Shown: positions 39,558 to 48,553 of the stretch, in pieces
Layout of the letters: each line of letters begins with the position of its first letter
Position numbering within the stretch: position 1 is the first letter of the stretch
Assembly: GCA_029862085.1 (NCBI GenBank)
Contig: JAOTXZ010000004.1
Coordinates: 1-64,000 of the forward strand
Origin: Candidatus Nitrosopumilus sp.
GTDB lineage: Archaea; Thermoproteota; Nitrososphaeria; Nitrososphaerales; Nitrosopumilaceae
Direction: 5' to 3'
Length of the DNA stretch: 64,000 nt
The notes under the pieces: model-generated
What the model saw: the letters and a program-made list of their open reading frames with translations, nothing else
The model's database searches: none
Told to the model about the DNA's origin: nothing
Made by a program: the position numbers and the translations under genes

Positions 39558-39684
39558 CCCAAGTTAGCTCAGCCTGGTAGAGCTTCCGGCTGTAGTTGTT
39601 GGCTTTAGATGGCTGACCGAATAACAGCATATCAGGCATACAGAAACCGGGTTGTCGAAGGTTCAATTCCTTCACTTGGGACCA
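39558..39684 (+). tRNA. tRNA-Tyr(GTA) with 50-nt intron at 39596-39645 and encoded CCA
   Basis: Acceptor CCCAAGT/ACTTGGG, D arm GCTC..GAGC, anticodon stem TCCGG/CCGGG with loop CTGTAG|A, T arm GAAGG-TTCAATT-CCTTC, discriminator A then CCA; C1-G72 as expected for archaeal tRNA-Tyr. Confidence 0.93.
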
Positions 39685-39945
39685 CAAATTTAGTTAAAGT
39701 CCATAATGAGTAGTTATTGAATAAATAAAAAACATACAGAAAAAACATTTGTATTAGAAATTTATTATTTTTCAAATTCATCAACATAGAATTAAACAAA
39801 AAGTTTGATTTTCCCTTTTTGGTTCGAATTTTTTTTGAAAATCTAACCCCAAATATTCAGTAGTTAAAATTCTTTTCTAATAATTTGTTGGTGAAAATAT
39901 TTATTGAATCAAATCAAATTTTTAATTACTTTTTAGAGAGATTTA

Positions 39946-40001
39946 GAACAGTTCAAAAAATATTGAAATGCTACAACATTTGTCATATCTGTTTGAAACA
40001 G
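39946..40001. promoter_or_regulatory. GAAC/GTTC-type inverted repeats upstream of polysaccharide cluster
   Basis: GAACAGTTC at 39946-39954 and CTGTTTGAAACAG at 39989-40001. Confidence 0.4.
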
Positions 40002-40048
40002 TTCTTACACACATTACTTTAACAATAAACTGTTGAACCTTTCAAAGT

Positions 40049-40921
40049 ATGTTTGAAACAATTGAAAAAGAAATTTTAGCATCCCAAAAAGAAACCAAAA
40101 AAATTTTGATAATAGGATTAGGTCAGATAGGATACAGTAATGCAGAATACATGACCAAATTAGGCCTTCATGTTGAAGGATTAGATATTAACAAAGAAGC
40201 AATACATAGAGCGTTACAACATAATGTAATTCAAAAAGAGGCCACTAATTTTTATGGATATGATTATTACATTATTTGTATTTCAACTCATAATCCAGAA
40301 AATATGTTCATGCCATTTCTGGAGGGAATATACAGTATTGTAAAACGTATCTCCAAAGAAGGAAAAACAGGTGCACTTGTTGGCATAGATAGCACGATAA
40401 CAAGAGGAACATCCAAAAAATTAGAATCAATTTTAGGTCACCGTTTGCATGTAGTTCATGTACCTCATAGATTCTACATCCATGAGAAAGAGACTCATGG
40501 AGTTAATCAACCGCGGGTAGTAGGGGGATGTAGGCCATGTTGCACTGAAGCTGCATTTGGATTTTATCAAAAAATGTTAAAAATCCCCTTGCAAACCGTA
40601 AATTCCGTTGAGATAGCTGAAATGACAAAGATTGTAGAAAATTCTTATCGATTTATGGAAATTGCATTTGCTGAAGAATTAAAAATTATCTGCGATAGAA
40701 CAAATATCGATTTTGAGGGATTACGACAGGCAGTAAATTCAAAGTGGAATATCAATGTATTAGAAGCAAAGGAAGGGATTGGGGGACATTGTCTCCCAAA
40801 AGATAGTCAGATGTTGTTAAATATTTCAAACGAAATTCTGCCTTACAGCATAATAGAAACAGCAAAGAAAATTGATTCTAATTATCGTTTGCACAAAAAC
40901 CCCAAATTGGAAATTCAGTAG
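40049..40921 (+). CDS. UDP-sugar dehydrogenase-like protein, short form
   Basis: GLGQIGYSNAEYMTKLGLHVEGLDINKEAI, VENSYRFMEIAFAEEL, GIGGHCLPKDS; lacks the usual C-terminal domain. Confidence 0.85.
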   Translation: MFETIEKEILASQKETKKILIIGLGQIGYSNAEYMTKLGLHVEGLDINKEAIHRALQHNVIQKEATNFYGYDYYIICISTHNPENMFMPFLEGIYSIVKRISKEGKTGALVGIDSTITRGTSKKLESILGHRLHVVHVPHRFYIHEKETHGVNQPRVVGGCRPCCTEAAFGFYQKMLKIPLQTVNSVEIAEMTKIVENSYRFMEIAFAEELKIICDRTNIDFEGLRQAVNSKWNINVLEAKEGIGGHCLPKDSQMLLNISNEILPYSIIETAKKIDSNYRLHKNPKLEIQ

Positions 40922-40928
40922 ATTAAAA

Positions 40929-41684
40929 ATGAAACTCGTTTATCTTGGAGGAATTTCCACTAGCATAGTCTTAATTTTAGGATTGATTATGGTTCTTCCC
41001 CCTTTTTTGCAGCCGGAACCAAAACAACAGGTATTACTGTCTTTTTCAATTTCAGATAGTGAAAATCTTTCCCATTGGTGTGATGAATTATCTTCAATTT
41101 TATTTAAAGAAAAAATAAAAGCAGCTGTTTTCATTTCAGGTGAATTTGCTAAGGAATTTCCGCAGTGTGTGACTTCATTTTCTAATGACATAGATATTGG
41201 AAGTCAGGCATTTCATTATTCTCCGATTACAAAAATCTCAGCATATTCACTTCAGCTTGATGAAATACAAAAAGGTAAGAAAACTATTGATGAAATTGGA
41301 AATCTTGATACTAAATTATTCAAAGCACCCTATGGAAAAACTGATGACAATATCTATTCACTTCTAAGTCATTCTGATATTCAGGCAGATTTTTCTTATA
41401 AAGACCAATACAACAAATTTCATGAAGATCAATTCATTTGGTTTAAAATAAAATCATATGATTCTTCAGATTATGCAAATTCAATAACCCCCATTATTTC
41501 AAATATTGAATCTCAAGGAAAACAAATTCCCATAGTAATTAATTTTGATGAGAAAATTTCAATTGAGGAAATTGACGAAATATTAATTGATTTAAAATCG
41601 AAAAATTTTGAGTTTGTCAATGCTTCTGACCTAGTGGGTTATGATTTGACCAAAAGAAATGATGGACAAAGGGAATCAACATGA
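40929..41684 (+). CDS. Membrane-anchored NodB-like polysaccharide deacetylase (divergent)
   Basis: N-terminal TM; VLLSFSISDSE.., FKAPYGKTDDNI; metal-ligand motif looks degenerate. Start ATG at 40929 preferred. Confidence 0.72.
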   Translation: MKLVYLGGISTSIVLILGLIMVLPPFLQPEPKQQVLLSFSISDSENLSHWCDELSSILFKEKIKAAVFISGEFAKEFPQCVTSFSNDIDIGSQAFHYSPITKISAYSLQLDEIQKGKKTIDEIGNLDTKLFKAPYGKTDDNIYSLLSHSDIQADFSYKDQYNKFHEDQFIWFKIKSYDSSDYANSITPIISNIESQGKQIPIVINFDEKISIEEIDEILIDLKSKNFEFVNASDLVGYDLTKRNDGQREST

Positions 41685-43138
41685 GTAATCTAGTAGAATT
41701 AAAAAATAAACTTGATGAAATCAAGCCTGAGCAACAGATTTCAGATAGTGGAAAAATCAAAATAGGCAAAAAAGGAATTGCTTTAAGAATTTTAACTCTT
41801 GGAGGAATTGGAATTGCAATGAGTTATAGTATTTTATTAGGAATTGAGTTAAACCAACCTTTGGTTGTTTTTTCTGCCATTTTACCAATGCATTCTTTTC
41901 TGGTTTTGTTTGTAGGTTGGTTTTTTTACAAAAATCCCGCAACAAATGGAAAAGCAAAAAACGCTCTGGTTTCAGTTATCGTTCCAGTATATAATCAGAA
42001 AGAAATGATAAGAAATGTATTAGAAGCCATATTAAACTCATCATACAAAAAAATTGAGATTATCGCAGTAAATGATGGAAGTGATGATGGGAGTGAAAAG
42101 ATCCTTGATGAAATGGCGAAACAGTATGGAACCAGATTAAAAGTTTTCCACAAAAAAAATTCTGGAAAGAGAAGAGCACTTGCGAATGGATTCAAAATTG
42201 CAAAAGGAGATTATTTTGTTTTAATTGATTCAGATAGTATAATTGATCAAAATGCAATTGAGGAGTTTGTTAAGGCATTTTCCAAGGATGTAAAGCTTGG
42301 AGCCCTCGTTGGACATGCAAAGGTATGGAATTCTAAAAAAAACATATTGACCAAATTTCAAGATGTTTGGTATGATTATTTTTTCAATATTCGTAAAACA
42401 ACGGAAAGTACATTTGGTTCTGTTTTGTGTTGTTCTGGATGTCTGGCTGCATATAGACGAGAATCTTTAGAACAATTTATTCCATACTGGGCCGAATCCC
42501 CAATCCATTATGGAGACGATAGAGAATTAACATCATATGCCCTTGCACCAAAGTGGGCAAAAGATCAGATCGCAAGTTTGTATGTGCATAAAAATGGAAA
42601 AGAAATTTCTCCACTTACAAAAAAAACAATGAAAGCTATGTCAGAATATGATGATGCAGAGGATAGGGCCTTAACCGCACAGGCATTTATTGCTTGGAAA
42701 ACGGGGTATGTTGCAAGTGCAATAGTATATACTGACGTGCCTGAGTCATGGAAGATTTTCATAAAACAACAAAAAAGATGGAAAAAAGGTACACTGAGAG
42801 TAAATTTCTTTGTTAGTACATTCTTTTGGAAAAAACATCCATTGATGGCTTCTATATTTTATCTCGATTTTATGTCCATGTTTTCAATGCCGATGATAAT
42901 CCTAACAGTATTTTTATACGTACCAATTGTTTTACACAATTTTTCTTTACCCTTATTGTATTTTGCAGGAATGGTTTTACCGGGAATAGCTCATGGTTCA
43001 GACTATAAGTTTCGTGATTGTAAATCCAAAACCTGGATGTTTAAGCCTTTAATGGATCTTTTGACAACCTTTGTTACTTCTTGGTTAATATTCCCAGCAA
43101 TTTGGGGATTCAGAAAAAATGAGTGGTTGACAAGGTAA
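41681..43138 (+). CDS. Processive family 2 glycosyltransferase (hyaluronan/chitin/cellulose synthase-like)
   Basis: VIVPVYNQ, VNDGSDDGS, DSDS, YGDDRELT, QQKRW; N- and C-terminal TM segments. Confidence 0.9.
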   Translation: MSNLVELKNKLDEIKPEQQISDSGKIKIGKKGIALRILTLGGIGIAMSYSILLGIELNQPLVVFSAILPMHSFLVLFVGWFFYKNPATNGKAKNALVSVIVPVYNQKEMIRNVLEAILNSSYKKIEIIAVNDGSDDGSEKILDEMAKQYGTRLKVFHKKNSGKRRALANGFKIAKGDYFVLIDSDSIIDQNAIEEFVKAFSKDVKLGALVGHAKVWNSKKNILTKFQDVWYDYFFNIRKTTESTFGSVLCCSGCLAAYRRESLEQFIPYWAESPIHYGDDRELTSYALAPKWAKDQIASLYVHKNGKEISPLTKKTMKAMSEYDDAEDRALTAQAFIAWKTGYVASAIVYTDVPESWKIFIKQQKRWKKGTLRVNFFVSTFFWKKHPLMASIFYLDFMSMFSMPMIILTVFLYVPIVLHNFSLPLLYFAGMVLPGIAHGSDYKFRDCKSKTWMFKPLMDLLTTFVTSWLIFPAIWGFRKNEWLTR

Positions 43139-43139
43139 A

Positions 43140-45575
43140 ATGATCAAAATAATATTTTTATTTTTATTCTTAGGAATTTTTTTAATCCCTAGTTTAAGTG
43201 ATATTGTATATGCAGAGGAAATATCAATACAACTTGAATTAACTTATCCAAATGGAGATAGAATGTCACTTGGAAACTCAAAAATTCAAATTAATTCTGA
43301 AGATAAAGAGGTTAATTTAGAATTAATTGGAAAACATTCAGAACATTATTTTAAAACGGAATTACCTTTTGGAAAAAATTACAAGATTTTAGTATATTCT
43401 AATGATATGTTAGTGGGAACAAAATATTTCTCGTTAGAAAAAAAAATATACGAAGTTATTAAAATTCCAGTAAATCCTTCTATTGGAATGAAATTTTTTA
43501 CTTATTACAATGATGGAAGAACTCCCATTGAAAATGCTGTTTTAAAAATTTATTCACATAAGGGAAACGAAATTCAAACGACAAAAACAGATGCTGAAGG
43601 AAAAACCCAGAGATTTTGGCTACCAGCTACAATTTCAGAGGGAGATTTCTACCAGGTACAGGTTTCGATAGATGATAGCATAGTATACGAATATTCATCA
43701 ATAAGACTTGCATCAGGTAGTCATGATTTTAAAATTGTTACCGACTGGCCAGATATAGTCGATTATATTACTATCAGAACCACCACAGGAACTACTTCTA
43801 ATCATTTTTGGGGAGAAAATTATTTCGCAGAAATTTATAATAAAAAAGAGTTCAAAAAATCCTTAAAATTCAACAGAGGGGTAGCCCACATTTCTGAATT
43901 AACGGTAGGTAAATATGAAATTTTTATCTTTGAAGAAAAAAATCCTTTTGAAATCCTTGCAAGAACTGAAATTTCTATTGATGGAAGTTCATTAGATTAT
44001 AACATTTCATTAGACAATACACCAATTTCAAGAAAAAATTTAGGATATCCACAAATTGTTGAATATGTAAATCTCCCCAAAAATAATCCTCAAGATTTGA
44101 ATAATCCTTCCAATTTAACTTGGATAAAGCAATCTTCTTCAGGAATTCAAAAAATCAATAATAATTCAGATTACTTTTTGGAGTTAGAAACTGAGGGAAA
44201 TGGAAAAGTAGTTTTTACTCGAAGTAAATCATTTGAACCATTCAATTTATTTAATAACGAAATTCAATTGACATACAAGATTGACCAGCCTTCATCGGTG
44301 AATGAGTTTTGGATTTATTTTTCTAATGATAATTTTGAAAATTCTTGGTACACCCTAAAAATTCCTAATAACAGCATCCCAATCAATAAAAAATCAACCC
44401 AAATTTTTGATTTACTAGATGCTGACATTACGGGTAAAGTTGATCCTACAAAAATAACCCAAATTCAATTTAGAATCAAAGATCAATCAAATGAAAAAAT
44501 AAATTTACAAATTTCCGAATTAAAAATAATCGATTTAAAAGATTCAATGAGATCCATAAAAAATGTTGAAAAGAAATCATCCCCAGAACCTTGTAATTGT
44601 GTAGCCTTTAGGTTGGATGACATTCAAGATCATTTTCTTGATGATGTTCAAATGGAAATTATTAACAGTTTTCTGGAAAAAGATGTGGAACTTACAATAG
44701 GTGTAATTGGAGATAAAATTGGAAATGATCAAAAGTTAGTTTCCTACTTGAAATATAATAAAAATAACCCCTATCTGAAATTTGCAAATCATGGATGGGA
44801 ACATGAAGATTTTTCTCATTTTTCAAAAGAAAATCAGGAAATGCTAATTTTACGTACAAATGAGAAAATTACAACTCTGTTTGGAGTTGAGTCCAAAGTG
44901 TTTATTCCACCTTTTAATAGTTACAACGAAGACACGATTTCTGCACTAAAATCTCTCAAATTTACTCATCTCAGTTCCGAGTTAGATGCAGCTACTCCCC
45001 CCTTTCCATTATCCGGACAAAAATTGTATCATTTTCCTGAAACCGCATTTACCGGAGATTTGAATAAAGATGATATGAAGTTTTTAGGCGTCTCCCATCA
45101 AACTACTTTAAAGCAAATCAACGAAAGTATTGAAGAATTTGGTTTTGCAGTTGTTACTTTACATCCTCAAGAATTCTCTAAATTCTACGATGGTAGTTAT
45201 CAGAATGAAATTAATCCTCAACAATTTAAGGAATTGAATCTTTTATTGTCCAAATTGAAAGATGAAAATATCAAAATTACCTTTTTAGACGAAATAAATT
45301 CAGAATATTTGCTAGTTCCTACATGGTTAAAACACAATGCAAAATGGTGGGCAGAAGAAAAAATTAATGACATTACCTTTGTAAATGGAATCCATTTTTT
45401 AATTGATGAAGACATAATTCAGGTAAATCCAACTGAGCAAAATGAATCTAATCTAACTCAAATCCCATCTTGGATAAAAAATAATGCCAGATGGTGGTCA
45501 GAAGATTTACTGTCTGATGAAGAGTTTGTAAAAAGTATTCAATATTTAATAAATCAGAGAATAATTAGCATCTAA
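43140..45575 (+). CDS. Large secreted polysaccharide deacetylase-like protein with C-terminal W-rich repeats
   Basis: Signal peptide; AFRLDDIQDHF, NHGWEHEDFS, FIPPFNSYNED; two repeats 'P(T/S)W(L/I)K(H/N)NA(K/R)WW(A/S)E...'. Confidence 0.85.
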   Translation: MIKIIFLFLFLGIFLIPSLSDIVYAEEISIQLELTYPNGDRMSLGNSKIQINSEDKEVNLELIGKHSEHYFKTELPFGKNYKILVYSNDMLVGTKYFSLEKKIYEVIKIPVNPSIGMKFFTYYNDGRTPIENAVLKIYSHKGNEIQTTKTDAEGKTQRFWLPATISEGDFYQVQVSIDDSIVYEYSSIRLASGSHDFKIVTDWPDIVDYITIRTTTGTTSNHFWGENYFAEIYNKKEFKKSLKFNRGVAHISELTVGKYEIFIFEEKNPFEILARTEISIDGSSLDYNISLDNTPISRKNLGYPQIVEYVNLPKNNPQDLNNPSNLTWIKQSSSGIQKINNNSDYFLELETEGNGKVVFTRSKSFEPFNLFNNEIQLTYKIDQPSSVNEFWIYFSNDNFENSWYTLKIPNNSIPINKKSTQIFDLLDADITGKVDPTKITQIQFRIKDQSNEKINLQISELKIIDLKDSMRSIKNVEKKSSPEPCNCVAFRLDDIQDHFLDDVQMEIINSFLEKDVELTIGVIGDKIGNDQKLVSYLKYNKNNPYLKFANHGWEHEDFSHFSKENQEMLILRTNEKITTLFGVESKVFIPPFNSYNEDTISALKSLKFTHLSSELDAATPPFPLSGQKLYHFPETAFTGDLNKDDMKFLGVSHQTTLKQINESIEEFGFAVVTLHPQEFSKFYDGSYQNEINPQQFKELNLLLSKLKDENIKITFLDEINSEYLLVPTWLKHNAKWWAEEKINDITFVNGIHFLIDEDIIQVNPTEQNESNLTQIPSWIKNNARWWSEDLLSDEEFVKSIQYLINQRIISI

Positions 45576-45608
45576 AAAATAGGCGTAATAGTCAAGTTTT
45601 ACCCCAGT

Positions 45609-45638
45609 TTGTTTAAATGAACATACAATTGTTATAAT
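45609..45638 (+). promoter_or_regulatory. TTGTTTAAATGAACA element and TATA-like TTATAAT upstream of response regulator
   Basis: TGAACA 45618-45623, 8-bp gap, TTATAAT 45632-45638, start codon 25 bp downstream. Confidence 0.6.
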
Positions 45639-45662
45639 TATTTTATTTCATAAGGATAGGTT

Positions 45663-46028
45663 ATGAAGGTCCTCCATATCGATGATTCACCCCAAATTTG
45701 TGAATTGTATCAAGACATGTTTACTGCAGATAATCACTCAATTACAAGCATTAATGACGGAAAAGATGGATTAAAACTTGTGGTAAAAAATGATTACGAC
45801 TTAATCCTACTTGATATGTGTATGCCAAAATATAGTGGTTTAGATTTTCTCCGCGATTTAAAAATACAAAGACCGTCAGAATTAAAAAAAGTTGTAGTGG
45901 TAAGCGTGTTGGAATTCAACGAAGCTCAAACCCAGGAATTGTTGGAATTTGGAGTCCATTCAGTTGAAGAAAAACCTCCAAACCTTCCAAGTCTTATTAA
46001 TATGCAAAAAAATATGGTTTTTAAATAA
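45663..46028 (+). CDS. Stand-alone response regulator receiver (CheY-like)
   Basis: VLHIDDSPQ, LLDMCMP, VVVSVLE, EEKPP. Confidence 0.9.
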   Translation: MKVLHIDDSPQICELYQDMFTADNHSITSINDGKDGLKLVVKNDYDLILLDMCMPKYSGLDFLRDLKIQRPSELKKVVVVSVLEFNEAQTQELLEFGVHSVEEKPPNLPSLINMQKNMVFK

Positions 46029-46114
46029 TTTTAAAGATTAATTTGAAATAATTTTTTTGAACTACTTTGAGAACAAGCTAAAAGTTAAAACCTAATTTTG
46101 TTAAAATTAGATAA

Positions 46115-46366
46115 ATGCCTCATGATGATTTTTTTGAAGCTACACTAATAGAATTTACGCAATTAATTGAAGGGAAAGAAAAGATAATTGTCAAATATGA
46201 CAGGTTTGAAGATTTGCCTTCTCATTTGATGAATCAATTCAAAACAAATTCAGATTCTAAAATTTTATTGCAAGGAAAAAAATGGAAGGTCTTAGAGATA
46301 AACAAGGATCTTCGTTCTCACGGGAAGGGAATGCATGTCAAAGTTAGATTAGAAGTTGATCATTAA
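46115..46366 (+). CDS. Small hypothetical protein
   Basis: 83-aa ORF with coding-like composition. Confidence 0.5.
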   Translation: MPHDDFFEATLIEFTQLIEGKEKIIVKYDRFEDLPSHLMNQFKTNSDSKILLQGKKWKVLEINKDLRSHGKGMHVKVRLEVDH

Positions 46367-46464
46367 TTTTAAATTTAATTTTTTTCCTCTCGAACCAATG
46401 CTAACAAAATGGATATATTTCTAACCTGCAACAAAAAGCCAAAATGAAAAATCACTATAAAAAA

Positions 46465-46980
46465 TTACCAAGGAGGATGTTCATGTTCTGCAAGATATTC
46501 GTTGTATTCTCGGCAAAGTTTGCGGGAATTAACCACTTGCCAGATAAAAAGAATCAAAACACCAATTCCGACTACTACAAGACCACTCAACATACCAATT
46601 ATCACTGTAGGATCAGAGGGGTCTTCCTCAAAATCCCCAATCACCCCTAATATTGCAAAAGGAATGAAAAAAGCAGCCCAACTGGCAATTCCAATTATTA
46701 AGATGATGACTCCTCGCTTTACTCTGCCAATGTAAATGTGACCAACCCCCATTATCCCCATTAATCCAACAACTAAAGATAGCACCAACGTCATTCCTTC
46801 ACTTTTGGATTTACTTAGGGCGATGGTTGTTTTCTGTTGTTCAATCATTTTTTCTTCCATTGTTTCAATTTTTTCACTGGCTTTTTCAAGCTGTTTTTTT
46901 AGGGAATCTACTTCATCTTTAGGAGAATTGGTTGATTCTGATTTGTCAGAGTTTTTATCAGGATTTGAATTGTCAGACAT
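46465..46980 (-). CDS. TM2-like membrane protein with N-terminal coiled coil
   Basis: Charged coiled-coil N-terminus; 'MGVGHIYIGRVKRGVIILIIG' TM2-type motif. Confidence 0.75.
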   Translation of the reverse strand: MSDNSNPDKNSDKSESTNSPKDEVDSLKKQLEKASEKIETMEEKMIEQQKTTIALSKSKSEGMTLVLSLVVGLMGIMGVGHIYIGRVKRGVIILIIGIASWAAFFIPFAILGVIGDFEEDPSDPTVIIGMLSGLVVVGIGVLILFIWQVVNSRKLCREYNEYLAEHEHPPW

Positions 46981-47224
46981 ATTTTACTATGCTATCTTAT
47001 CCTCCCACTAAAAACTACTTTCATACCAACTAGTTTTTGAAATTATTTTTTAGAAAATACAAAAATTAAGAACTCATACTAATTTTGGGATTTTTTATGC
47101 CTAAATGTGTTAAATTTTTTGTCTTATTTGACGAATAATTCTTTTTTATTATTACCAAAGATACGATTAACCAAAATGGATTTTTAACAAAATTAGAGAA
47201 TTAAAAAAAATGGAATGACTTTAA

Positions 47225-47368
47225 CTATAATTTACGGAGATCAGATAGATGACTTTTCGTTTGAAAAATTGACTTGCAAGATGGGCAGACTCTAGAATCA
47301 CCATCTGTTACCAAGGGAATATTTTTTTTGATTTTCGCACAATTAGGGCATATAAAAAATCTTGGCAT
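47225..47368 (-). CDS. 47-aa zinc-ribbon microprotein (MPRFFICPNCAKIKKNIPLVTDGDSRVCPSCKSIFQTKSHLSDLRKL)
   Basis: Short ORF with CPNC...CPSC; not in ORF track. Confidence 0.7.
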   Translation of the reverse strand: MPRFFICPNCAKIKKNIPLVTDGDSRVCPSCKSIFQTKSHLSDLRKL

Positions 47369-47518
47369 AAAATTACCAGGATTCTATTTATTTAATTTCA
47401 TGTTAGTTAGAATTCTTTCATACCATTTTCTCCGATCAGTTTTTCTGATCTTTTTTGGATTTGAATTATTTTTATCATGCGCATATTTTATTTACAAAAG
47501 ATTTTTTTGTAAAATAAT

Positions 47519-47938
47519 ATGAAAATTATTTCCAAAATACTTCTTTTGATTATTCCTATTATAGTAATTTCAATCATCTTTGTTTCAAATTACTCAAAAG
47601 AACCAGAAATAGAACCATATTATAAAATCGGGTTTTCCGGATTAAAAGAACAATATTTAGTTGATGACGCACTAACAGTTTCACTATTTCTAAATGGATA
47701 TGGTAGTGATTGTGGCTCTTACGAGATTCTAATAAAAAAAGACAATAATCAAATCGAAGGACAATCAATAGATATTGATTGCACAAAAGAAATCAGTCAG
47801 GATTTTGAAATTATCAATATTGATATCACCACTTTGACATTAATTTTGACTGAATCTGGCAGCTATACGGTAATAGGAGAGTTTTCAAATAATAGTGGAG
47901 AAAAATTTCAAGAACAAAAGACTTTCAGAGTGATTTAA
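47519..47938 (+). CDS. Membrane-anchored hypothetical protein
   Basis: 139 aa with N-terminal TM segment. Confidence 0.55.
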   Translation: MKIISKILLLIIPIIVISIIFVSNYSKEPEIEPYYKIGFSGLKEQYLVDDALTVSLFLNGYGSDCGSYEILIKKDNNQIEGQSIDIDCTKEISQDFEIINIDITTLTLILTESGSYTVIGEFSNNSGEKFQEQKTFRVI

Positions 47939-48007
47939 AATCGGTTTTGGGGCAGTTAAAACAAAAATTTCAGTTTTTGGAATTTTATAAAAAGTAGAGA
48001 AAAAGGA

Positions 48008-48160
48008 TTACTCCTTTTGAAGATCCTTTATTCTTTCTGAAACTCCTTGTGCTTCTTTTTCGAGATAGTCTTTATATTCAGTTAACATCCCTACTCTTTC
48101 TTCTTTTGTGAGGAAGCTTCTTGCTCTTTGTTGACTTACTCCACAACATCCATTACCCAT
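48008..48160 (-). CDS. 50-aa Cys/coiled-coil microprotein divergent from PadR (MGNGCCGVSQQRARSFLTKEERVGMLTEYKDYLEKEAQGVSERIKDLQKE)
   Basis: Short ORF preceded on its strand by GGAAAGGAGGTGATTG-ATG, a strong Shine-Dalgarno. Confidence 0.8.
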   Translation of the reverse strand: MGNGCCGVSQQRARSFLTKEERVGMLTEYKDYLEKEAQGVSERIKDLQKE

Positions 48161-48181
48161 ACAATCACCTCCTTTCCATTA

Positions 48182-48242
48182 ATATCGGACATACGATATG
48201 TATAATTTAAAATGTATTTATATATATCGGATGACCGATATA
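48182..48242. promoter_or_regulatory. PadR operator candidates: ATATCG-N6-CGATAT (48182-48199) and TATATCGG-N4-CCGATATA (48223-48242)
   Basis: Two inverted repeats in the divergent promoter, centres 42 bp apart. Confidence 0.8.
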
Positions 48243-48259
48243 ATTAGTGAAACACAAGA

Positions 48260-48553
48260 ATGGATGAAGAGTGCTGCGACATGAGAGGAATGCTCGGGTT
48301 TCTTATTTTATTTCTAGTGTCAAAAAAACCAATGCATGGCAAAGAAATTGCAGATGAGATAACAAAAAGAAAAGGAGAAAAACCAAGTCCAGGAACTCTT
48401 TATCCTGCAATTAAAAATTTAAGAGAAGCAGGATTTTTAGATGAACAAAAAGAAGGCAAGGCCATCACATACACTCTCACCCCGTCTGGAAAAAAAGCCC
48501 TTACTGTTGCAAAGAGAAAGTTTTGTAAAATTTTCCTGGGAGTTTTTCCATGA
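48260..48553 (+). CDS. PadR family transcriptional regulator
   Basis: GMLGFLILFLVSKKPMHGKEIADEI..SPGTLYPAIKNLREAGFL. Confidence 0.93.
   Translation: MDEECCDMRGMLGFLILFLVSKKPMHGKEIADEITKRKGEKPSPGTLYPAIKNLREAGFLDEQKEGKAITYTLTPSGKKALTVAKRKFCKIFLGVFP

Noticed and set aside
47274-47522. Plus-strand 82-aa ORF
   Set aside because: Overlaps the minus-strand zinc-ribbon microprotein (CPNC/CPSC), which is more convincing; the plus ORF is just Phe/Leu-rich AT-biased sequence.
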